Shown piece by piece: positions 1-5,652 of a stretch of 7,687 bases of DNA. The notes under the pieces were generated by a model. It saw nothing but the letters and a program-made list of their open reading frames with translations. It did not search any database and was not told the DNA's origin. Origin of the DNA: JAQYVZ01 sp035269105 (GTDB lineage Bacteria > Desulfobacterota > Desulfuromonadia > Desulfuromonadales > BM103); assembly GCA_035269105.1 (NCBI GenBank), contig DATFJP010000308.1:1-7687 (forward strand). The letters run 5' to 3'. The number at the start of each line of letters is the position of its first letter. Position 1 is the first letter of the stretch. Position numbers and translations under genes: made by a program.

Positions 1-1299
1 TCCACCCCGGCGGCGGTCGGTCGCAGTCCCTGGCTGGCGAATACAACGGTGCGGCCGCAGATGATCTATGCCGGCGCCGAGGATGGGCAGCTGCACGCTT
101 TCCACGCCGGCGACTGGGATGCCGGCGAAAATCGCTACGACCCGGAAGGTCCCGCAGCCGGCCGCGAACTCTGGTCCTACCTGCCCGGGCACCTGCTTCC
201 CGGTCTCGCGGAACAGCCATTCGATCTGGCGACCGAAGCCTTTGCGGTGCACGTCGATGGTTCCCCGGCAGTCGCCGATCTGTATGCCGACGGGAACGGC
301 AACGGCCTGCGTCGGTGGCGCACCCTCCTGGTCGGTACCGCCACCCTGACCTCGCAAACGACCGGTCTCGCCTTCGCCCTCGACATTACCGATCCCCTGC
401 AGCCGGAACTGCTCTGGGAGAGGGTTTTGCCGGGCACCAACGTCGGTCGCACCAGAGGGGCGATGCTCGGCACCATCGACGCCGTCCCGCCGATGCCAGC
501 CGCTTTTCTGACCACGGGCCTGGCCGAGCCGGCGGATCCTTCCGGCGCTCCTGCGCCGCTCACGGGGCGCTACGGCATCCGGGCCGGCGCCCTGGACCCG
601 GCCAGCGGTCTGCCGCTCTGGGAATGGCAGGTCGCTTATCCATCGCCGATCGCCGGGATCAGCACCACGCCGGCGGTTCCCGCCATACTCGACAGCGACG
701 GCGACACTCTCGCAGACGCCCTTGTCTTCGGCGACATGGCCGGCCGACTCTGGGTGCTCGACGCAGCCACCGGCCAGCCTCGTGGCGGAGGGGCCGCCTT
801 CCAGGTCGAAGGCGGCTGCGACCAGCCGATCGGCGCTGGCGTGGCGGTACACGGCCGGCTGGTGGTTTTCGGCACCGGTGGCGCCGAACATGCCGATCCC
901 AACGGCGGTTATGCCATCTACGGCGTGGAAATCCTGCCGACCGGCGCCCGCTTGCGCTGGCGCTATCCTCTGGCCTACGGCGAGCAGGTCTGGAGTGCCC
1001 CGGTGGTCGACCGACTGGGCCGAATCTACTTCGCCGCTGCCGAGAATTACCGTCCCGGCGAGCCGGGCGCCGGCGCCGGGTCGCGCGGCCGGCTGATCAT
1101 CCTCGACCGCAGCGGCCGGCAACTCGCAACGATATCGACGGAGACCGCCGTGCCCGGTCGGGTCATGGTTGGCCCGGGGGCCGCCCTGGCGGTGACCCTT
1201 TCCGGGCGGGTCTACCAGTTCGGTTCGGTGCACCGGGAGGTGAATGCAAGCAGCTCGGCGGCGGGCGCTCTGCAGCTGTTTTCCTGGAGGATCCGGTAA
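1..1299 (+). CDS. pilY1: Type IV pilus PilY1/PilC-like beta-propeller protein (3' part, 5' end outside window)
   Basis: PilY1-like proteins are secreted or surface-exposed partners of type IV pili that act in pilus biogenesis, adhesion and surface sensing. The frame is open from base 1 and codes for 432 residues ending at TAA 1297-1299. The GTG at 49 is internal, because the residues before it (STPAAVG...) match the family's usual 'GD-SxP' lead into the propeller. Visible family motifs are MIYAGAEDGQLHAF (fragment residues 21-34), a WRTLLVG...FALDITDP stretch (about 106-131), and the Asp-rich loop DSDGDTLAD followed by GDMAGRLWVLD (231-254). That loop fits the DxDxDxxxD calcium site known from the PilY1 family. 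Later GRLIILD and GRVYQF repeats look like further propeller strands, and the protein ends in an SWRIR tail. The N-terminal half (von Willebrand A-like in some homologues) cannot be judged. The pseudopilin gene follows after 2 bases, supporting a minor-pilin operon. Confidence 0.85.
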   Translation, partial: STPAAVGRSPWLANTTVRPQMIYAGAEDGQLHAFHAGDWDAGENRYDPEGPAAGRELWSYLPGHLLPGLAEQPFDLATEAFAVHVDGSPAVADLYADGNGNGLRRWRTLLVGTATLTSQTTGLAFALDITDPLQPELLWERVLPGTNVGRTRGAMLGTIDAVPPMPAAFLTTGLAEPADPSGAPAPLTGRYGIRAGALDPASGLPLWEWQVAYPSPIAGISTTPAVPAILDSDGDTLADALVFGDMAGRLWVLDAATGQPRGGGAAFQVEGGCDQPIGAGVAVHGRLVVFGTGGAEHADPNGGYAIYGVEILPTGARLRWRYPLAYGEQVWSAPVVDRLGRIYFAAAENYRPGEPGAGAGSRGRLIILDRSGRQLATISTETAVPGRVMVGPGAALAVTLSGRVYQFGSVHREVNASSSAAGALQLFSWRIR

Positions 1300-1301
1300 C
1301 C

Positions 1302-1916
1302 ATGAGTAAGGCCGGGAAAAGAGGCTTCAGCCTCTTGGAACTGCTGATGGCAATCGCCCTGCTCGCCCTTTTGACCGCGGCCGGAACCTGGGGCGGAGCG
1401 GCGATCCTGCGCGACTGGCAGGTCCGGCGAGCGGCTCACCAGCTCGAAGAAGACCTGGAATGCGCCCAGCGCCAGACCGAACAGCGCGGCAGCGTCGGCC
1501 TGGTCAACGGCCGCCTGCTGGAACAGCACAGCTTCCTGGTATTTCAGCCGCAGGGCCGCAGCTACACCTTCTACCGCTGGCAGGATATCGACGGCAACGG
1601 GGTCCCGGATGCCGGTGAAGCCGTCGCCCTCTGGGACCGCAGTCTGCCGCCGGGCATCGATTTCGGCTGGACGGCCGATGTCGACCGGCGGGCCTGCAGC
1701 AATCCGATTGGCCTGCCGGGCAGGGCCGTGACCTTCGCCCGCCCTGACTACCCACCCTGCCACGACCGGCCCTGTATCAAGTTCGACAGCCTCGGGACCA
1801 GCGTCATCGGCCCCGGCGCCGTTTATCTGAGCAACGGCAGCCAGTCCTTCGCCCTGAGCCTCACCAGACCTGGCGTCCTGACGATCTGTCGCTGGAACGG
1901 CAGCAAATGGCAATAG
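1302..1916 (+). CDS. GspH/FimT-type pseudopilin (minor type IV pilin) with an EF-hand-like loop
   Basis: This 204-residue protein has a class III prepilin leader: a short basic MSKAGKRG followed by FSLLELL. Prepilin peptidase should cut after Gly8, leaving N-methyl-Phe9 with the conserved Glu at mature position 5 (Glu13). A hydrophobic helix runs to about residue 36, and the rest is a GspH/FimT-like globular domain. Residues 95-106 (DIDGNGVPDAGE) form a textbook 12-residue EF-hand-type calcium loop: Asp at 1, 3 and 9, Asn at 5, Gly at 6, Glu at 12. Five cysteines (54, 132, 153, 158, 196) could form disulfides after export. The ATG lies 2 bases after the pilY1-like stop, with GGAGG at 1286-1290 inside that gene, so the two are probably translationally coupled. 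In minor-pilin clusters such proteins prime pilus assembly and carry PilY1 to the tip. FimT rather than a type II secretion GspH is preferred only because of the PilY1-like neighbour. No terminator hairpin is visible after the stop. Confidence 0.85.
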   Translation: MSKAGKRGFSLLELLMAIALLALLTAAGTWGGAAILRDWQVRRAAHQLEEDLECAQRQTEQRGSVGLVNGRLLEQHSFLVFQPQGRSYTFYRWQDIDGNGVPDAGEAVALWDRSLPPGIDFGWTADVDRRACSNPIGLPGRAVTFARPDYPPCHDRPCIKFDSLGTSVIGPGAVYLSNGSQSFALSLTRPGVLTICRWNGSKWQ

Positions 1917-1918
1917 GT

Positions 1919-1961
1919 GGTGATTCCGTGATAGGTGATAGGTGATCGGTGATCGGTGATC
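1919..1961. repeat. Tandem heptamer array (GGTGATC-like)
   Basis: Six heptamer units can be read: GGTGATT (1919-1925), one spacer C, CGTGATA (1927-1933), GGTGATA (1934-1940), then three perfect GGTGATC copies (1941-1961). A degenerate continuation CGTGTTT follows. The array fills almost the whole gap between the pseudopilin stop and the end of the opposite-strand LCIB-like gene, which stops 7 bases further on. On the minus strand it reads as ATCACC repeats. Similar intergenic GGTGATNGG strings are, from memory, frequent in Desulfuromonadales genomes. The function is unknown. It shows no hairpin and is not a CRISPR array. Confidence 0.8.
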
Positions 1962-1967
1962 CGTGTT

Positions 1968-3035
1968 TCAGGTTCGTTTATCGATGCCCGCGTATTCGAG
2001 GAAGGTTTCGGTTGGCCGATAGACATCCTGGACGTTCAACAGGCCGGCCAGATCGGCCGGCCCATAGTAGCGGGCCTGCAAGGCCTGACCTTGCTCCATC
2101 CAGAAGCCGAACTGGGGCACGAACGTGCTGCGCCGGATCGAGTAATCAACCGTCAGCCCGGCGATGACCAGCACATGACGATCACGGGTATCGAGGATGT
2201 CGGTCAGGTATGCGGCAATCCGGTGGAACTGGCGCCAGGTGTTGACATCGCAGAGGCGGCGGTGCGGCCGCGGCGAGCAGACCACGCCGGGCAGAAAATC
2301 AAACAGGGATGCCTCCAGCATCTGGCGGGGATCAAGGCTGTCATGGTTGATCTGTTTGACGAAATGGAAGCAGTCAGGGACGAGCATTGGCCCGATCGGA
2401 CGCGGATCGTCCGCAAGTTCCCCGTGCGTCTTCTGAAGGTCGGCCAACTCCGGATTGAGTCGGAAGACCTTGCCGAGGGTGCCCTCACCTAGAGCCTCGC
2501 CTGCAACCAGCCGGTTCAAGCGAAGCTGAATGCGGACGTTATCCCCGATCGGTTTGCGAAACAGATACTTGTAGGGGATCTCGATCAACGGCCCTTCGCT
2601 GTCCCGGAAGATCTTGGTGAGTTGTGCGGCCTTCCGGTGAACGTCAAGATATTCGCTCAGGACCCGATGCAGCATGCCGCAGCAGGGCGCGACCTGGCCG
2701 TGAACCCGCCGGATATAGCCGATCCCCTGGTCTTCGCGGGCGCCGATATGGCTGCCGCCGAGAATCACCAGATCCTTGCCGTGATGGGCCGCGGTGGACA
2801 AGCGGCTCGGATCGAGCAGCGCCCCCACCCGCCCGAGGTTGAAGGCGGGACAGCTGAACAGGTAGCCATACAGGGCCTTCTTGATGCCCTGGCTTTCGTC
2901 GGAGCATTTCCAGATCGCCGGCAGGACCCCGGCAAAACCGGCCCGGTCGGTCAGCGACCGCATACGGCCGAACAGGTCCATCAACTCCATCTCGGGTTGG
3001 TCGAGAAATTCTTCCGGCGGTGGGGCAATGGGCAT
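1968..3035 (-). CDS. LCIB/LCIC-family beta-carbonic-anhydrase-like protein
   Basis: This 355-residue protein is predicted to be a cytoplasmic zinc enzyme interconverting CO2 and bicarbonate. No signal peptide or membrane helix is seen. The candidate zinc and catalytic residues fall in the order of beta-type carbonic anhydrases and the LCIB family: Cys44-Ser-Asp46-Glu (KCSDES), then FNLGRVGALL and AAHH (66-85), His96 in GGSHIGA, and Cys118-Cys119-Gly within APCCGML. The GIGYIRRVHGQ stretch between them resembles the 'GxVGxxLRxGQ' of LCIB. The C-terminal part (about 263-331, VLVIAGLTVDY and FVPQFGFW) resembles the end of the LCIB fold, so residues about 140-262 look like an insertion. The Arg of the classical CxDxR motif is Ser48 here. 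The start at 3035 is chosen because AGGAGG (3047-3042) lies 6 bases upstream; the frame stays open to 3164 without a comparable site. It has no co-directional neighbour and appears somewhat less GC-biased than the flanking genes. Family assignment comes from remembered motifs, not a search. Confidence 0.68.
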   Translation of the reverse strand: MPIAPPPEEFLDQPEMELMDLFGRMRSLTDRAGFAGVLPAIWKCSDESQGIKKALYGYLFSCPAFNLGRVGALLDPSRLSTAAHHGKDLVILGGSHIGAREDQGIGYIRRVHGQVAPCCGMLHRVLSEYLDVHRKAAQLTKIFRDSEGPLIEIPYKYLFRKPIGDNVRIQLRLNRLVAGEALGEGTLGKVFRLNPELADLQKTHGELADDPRPIGPMLVPDCFHFVKQINHDSLDPRQMLEASLFDFLPGVVCSPRPHRRLCDVNTWRQFHRIAAYLTDILDTRDRHVLVIAGLTVDYSIRRSTFVPQFGFWMEQGQALQARYYGPADLAGLLNVQDVYRPTETFLEYAGIDKRT

Positions 3036-3047
3036 GGAGGGCCTCCT
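3036..3047 (-). promoter_or_regulatory. Ribosome binding site deciding the start of the LCIB-like gene
   Basis: On the minus strand AGGAGG (3047-3042) is followed by CCCTCC and then ATG at 3035, a 6-base spacing. This perfect Shine-Dalgarno sequence is the main reason for choosing this start over longer in-frame ones. The CTCC next to the start codon could pair with GGAG of the ribosome site across a 3-base loop. That 4-bp stem may lower accessibility, but it is weak. Confidence 0.7.
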
Positions 3048-3067
3048 GTTGGTTAAGGAAACAAAAA

Positions 3068-3094
3068 ACCATAACATCGTTCTAAAAATTTCAA
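3068..3094 (-). promoter_or_regulatory. Possible sigma-70-type promoter of the LCIB-like gene
   Basis: Bases 3055-3110 are clearly AT-rich compared with everything around them. On the minus strand TTGAAA (3094-3089) is followed after 15 bases by TATGGT (3073-3068), preceded by TG in an extended -10 arrangement (TGTTATGGT). The spacing is shorter than the preferred 17, so the exact boxes are uncertain. The AT-rich location just before a good ribosome site supports a promoter here. Confidence 0.4.
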
Positions 3095-3142
3095 CAGTCC
3101 TAAAAGCAGCCTCGCAATCCTCGGATAAGCCCCCTTGCCGAC

Positions 3143-3172
3143 TTGCCTCCCGACGATGCACCATGCTAAGGT
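3143..3172 (+). promoter_or_regulatory. Possible promoter of the U32-rnd operon
   Basis: TTGCCT (3143-3148) is followed after 18 bases by TAAGGT (3167-3172), with TGC directly before it as an extended -10 (TGCTAAGGT). The match to consensus is modest. Its position directly upstream of the hairpin-rich leader and of the first operon gene makes it the best candidate in the divergent gap. Transcription starting near 3179 would include both perfect hairpins of the leader but not the outer TGCAGG/CCTGCA pairing. Confidence 0.28.
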
Positions 3173-3173
3173 T

Positions 3174-3238
3174 TGCAGGTCACCTCAGCCGGGATCCGTC
3201 CCGGCTGTTTTGCCCTGCATCGACCGGCTCTGCCGGTC
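3174..3238 (+). promoter_or_regulatory. Potential structured 5' leader of the U32-rnd operon (two perfect hairpins)
   Basis: AGCCGGGA (3187-3194) pairs perfectly with TCCCGGCT (3199-3206) across a TCCG loop and is followed by GTTTTG, so it resembles a weak intrinsic terminator. TGCAGG (3174-3179) can pair with CCTGCA (3214-3219) to enclose this hairpin. A second perfect stem, GACCGGC (3222-3228) with GCCGGTC (3232-3238) and a TCT loop, ends 16 bases before the U32 start codon. No Shine-Dalgarno sequence is visible between it and the ATG. The region is non-coding on both strands by the chosen starts. It could be an attenuator, a protein-binding leader or a small-RNA terminator; I do not recognise a known riboswitch class. 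Confidence 0.45.
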
Positions 3239-3254
3239 TCGGCCCGGACGTGGT

Positions 3255-5639
3255 ATGACCCAATCTGCATCATCTGCAAAACCGGAAATTCTCGCCCCTG
3301 CCGGCAGCCTGGAAACCTTTTTCGCCGCTTTCGACCATGGCGCCGATGCCGTCTACGTCGGCTTGAAGGACTTCTCGGCCCGGGCCAAGGCCAAAAACTT
3401 CACCCTCGACGACCTGGCGCAGATGACCGCCTATGCCCGCCGCAAGACCGGGCGTGTCTACCTGGCCTTGAACACGCTGGTCAAGGAAGCGGAACTGCCT
3501 CGACTGACGGAGATCCTGGCAGCCGCCGAGGCGATCGGCGTCGACGCCTTGATCCTGCAGGACCTGGGGGTCTGGCGGCTGGCCCGCGAATTCTTTCCGA
3601 GCCTGAAACTGCATGCCTCGACCCAGTTGACCATTCACAACACCGCCGGGGTCAAAATTTTGGAAAACATGGGCTTCAGCCGCGTGGTCCTGGCCCGGGA
3701 GCTGAGCCTGGAGGAGATCGGGACCATCTATCGCCAGACCGCTCTCGACCTCGAGCACTTCATCCACGGCGCGCACTGCTTTTCACTGTCCGGGCAGTGC
3801 AGCTTCTCCTCCTGGCTGGGCGGCATGAGCGGTAACCGCGGGCGCTGCGCACAGCCCTGTCGGCGCCGTTATCATCACAAGGGCAAAGACGGTTACTTTT
3901 TCTCGCCCAATGACCTGTCGGCCATCGACCTGCTGCCCGAACTCGCTGCCGCAGGGGTCATGAGCTTCAAGATCGAGGGTCGTATGAAAAGCGCCGAATA
4001 CGTGGCCAACGTGGTTGCCGCCTACCGCCAGGTGCTGGACGCGACCCCCGATGAGCGGTCCGCAGCGGTCGCTGCGGCCAAGCAACTGCTGAAAACCTCC
4101 TTCGGCCGGCCGCCGACCAAAGGCTTCCTGCCCGGTCCGGCGCCGACAGACATAGTCAACCCGGCCACCCGGGGCGCCACCGGCATTCCGCTCGGCACGG
4201 TCGAATCCGTGGCCGGCCGCCGCATCGGCTTTACCAGCCGCGAACCACTGAACAAGGGCGACCGACTGCGCATCCAACCGGCTAGCTACCGTCCCGGTAC
4301 CGGCTTCACCCTGCGCGAACTGGCGCTCGGCCGCAAGCAGGTCGCCAAAAGTCCGCCCGGCGCCAGGGTTCAGGTCGGCCTGCCCGCCGGGTTGGCCGCC
4401 GACAGGGGCGACATGATCTACAAAGTGGCCTCGGGCGAAGCCTATAGCCTCAGCGAATCGGCGGCGCGCAGACGGCTTGGCAACATCAAGGCCGAGCGGA
4501 TCGGCGTCGCTCTGCACATCCACATGCCGGACAACCAGACCCTGCGGGTGGCCGCAACCGGCCCGGGTCTCGACCTGACCCGCGATTACCCGGTGGAGGG
4601 TTTCCCCAACCGGGAGCAGGCGCTGTCGGCGGAGATCCTCGACAAGCTCTTCCGACGCAGCGGCGACACACCCTTCGATCTTATTTCATTGCAATGCGCG
4701 CCCCTGCCGCCACTGGTCATTGCTGCTAGCCGCTTGCAAAATATCCGTCGTGATTTTTACCGGGTCCTGGCCGAACAAATGGCCGGCAATCAGCAGGATC
4801 CTGCCGACCACCGGCGCCGGGCGCTGCAGTCCCTGCTGCCGGCCGGCGACCCTGCTCCGGCTGGAGAGGCCAGCTTCAGCATCATGCTCGGCAAGGCCGG
4901 CGACCTGCGCATTCTGAAAAGCCCCGGCATTGCAGAGGTCAGCCTGCCCCTGCTGCCCGGCGCCCTGCAGCGCCTGGACAAAGCCGGGCGGAGCTTTTCC
5001 CGGAGCACCGCACAAATCGTCTGGGAGTTGCCGGCGGCGATCTTCGATGCCGACTGGCCCGCCTATCAGCAGGAAGTCACGGCTCTGATCGACCGCGGCT
5101 TCCGGCGCTTCCGGCTGCAGAATCTCGGCCAGTTCCAGTTGTTCCATCGGCAGACAGGAATGCAGCTGGAAGCCGGCTACCGGCTGTTCACTCTGAACAG
5201 CCAGGCCGCGCTGGCCTGGCTGTCGCTGGGAGCCGTGGTCGCCACCCTGTATGTCGAAGACGATCGGGACAACCTCCGCGAGCTGCTCCGCCGCGAGCTG
5301 CCGATCGCCTTGCAGGCGGTGGCCTATGCCAGTCTGCCGATGATGGTCAGTCGCGTTCCGCTGCGCGGCATAAAGCCTGACCAGCCCATGCTCTCCGATC
5401 GTGCCGAGGCCTACCGGGTCGAACAGCGTCACGGCTTGACCGTAATCCGACCCGAACAGGATTTTTCCCTGCTCGGCCACCTGGCCGAACTGCACCGCAT
5501 GGGCTGCAGCCGCTTCCTGCTCGACCTGGCGCACTGCAGTCCCTTTTCCGGGCAGGGCCAGAAAGTGCTGGCGGCCGCCGGCCGGGACCAGAAGCTGGCG
5601 GAAACCTCGAGCTTCAACTTTACCCAGACCCTGACCTGA
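3255..5639 (+). CDS. Long U32-family protein with DUF3656-like region (RlhA-like, probable Fe-S RNA hydroxylation factor)
   Basis: U32 proteins are named peptidases, but the well-studied ones (RlhA, TrhP, UbiU/UbiV) are Fe-S proteins in prephenate-linked hydroxylations. RlhA is needed for 23S rRNA C2501 hydroxylation. The 794 residues begin with EILAPAGSLE (11-20) and GADAVYVG (29-36). The U32 signature is at 168-185 (EHFIHGAHCFSLSGQC), giving Cys175 and Cys182. With Cys198 and Cys202 (GRCAQPC) these are likely [4Fe-4S] ligands. FKIEGRMKS (238-246) is the conserved barrel strand. PLGTVESV and EPLNKGDRL (312-338) and the following region (about 416-510) align in character with RlhA and its DUF3656 domain. 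Residues about 540-794 form a second half (MMVSR, GCSRFLLDL) typical of longer U32 proteins; E. coli RlhA is shorter, at about 650 residues. The ATG at 3255 is chosen because the core starts at residue 11. It has no clear ribosome site and follows a hairpin. It is first in an operon with rnd 13 bases downstream. Confidence 0.87.
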   Translation: MTQSASSAKPEILAPAGSLETFFAAFDHGADAVYVGLKDFSARAKAKNFTLDDLAQMTAYARRKTGRVYLALNTLVKEAELPRLTEILAAAEAIGVDALILQDLGVWRLAREFFPSLKLHASTQLTIHNTAGVKILENMGFSRVVLARELSLEEIGTIYRQTALDLEHFIHGAHCFSLSGQCSFSSWLGGMSGNRGRCAQPCRRRYHHKGKDGYFFSPNDLSAIDLLPELAAAGVMSFKIEGRMKSAEYVANVVAAYRQVLDATPDERSAAVAAAKQLLKTSFGRPPTKGFLPGPAPTDIVNPATRGATGIPLGTVESVAGRRIGFTSREPLNKGDRLRIQPASYRPGTGFTLRELALGRKQVAKSPPGARVQVGLPAGLAADRGDMIYKVASGEAYSLSESAARRRLGNIKAERIGVALHIHMPDNQTLRVAATGPGLDLTRDYPVEGFPNREQALSAEILDKLFRRSGDTPFDLISLQCAPLPPLVIAASRLQNIRRDFYRVLAEQMAGNQQDPADHRRRALQSLLPAGDPAPAGEASFSIMLGKAGDLRILKSPGIAEVSLPLLPGALQRLDKAGRSFSRSTAQIVWELPAAIFDADWPAYQQEVTALIDRGFRRFRLQNLGQFQLFHRQTGMQLEAGYRLFTLNSQAALAWLSLGAVVATLYVEDDRDNLRELLRRELPIALQAVAYASLPMMVSRVPLRGIKPDQPMLSDRAEAYRVEQRHGLTVIRPEQDFSLLGHLAELHRMGCSRFLLDLAHCSPFSGQGQKVLAAAGRDQKLAETSSFNFTQTLT

Positions 5640-5652
5640 TACAAGGAGACGC

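Noticed and set aside
315..1301. Long open frame in frame with the pseudopilin that could suggest a large fusion protein
   Set aside because: The extra 329 residues are Arg/Gly/Pro-rich shadow sequence of the PilY1-like gene. The prepilin leader and ribosome site place the real start at 1302.
1919..1961. Possible CRISPR-like array
   Set aside because: The units are 7 bases long and directly tandem without spacers, and no cas gene is present.
2042..2062. Perfect palindrome GGCCGGCC-AGATC-GGCCGGCC near the 3' end of the LCIB-like gene
   Set aside because: It lies inside coding sequence (GPADLAGL), where GC-rich codons readily give such self-complementary octamers. No T-run follows.
1956..2492. 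178-codon + strand frame opposite the LCIB-like gene
   Set aside because: It is the reverse of a frame with clear family motifs and a perfect ribosome site, and the + frame shows no domain.
3036..3164. N-terminal extension of the LCIB-like protein to an earlier in-frame ATG at 3164
   Set aside because: The added 43 residues would run through the AT-rich putative promoter and have no comparable ribosome site. The start at 3035 has AGGAGG at good spacing.
3255..5639. Annotation of the U32 protein as a collagenase or secreted protease
   Set aside because: There is no signal peptide. The four-cysteine pattern and RlhA-like layout fit the Fe-S hydroxylation members of the family better than a protease.
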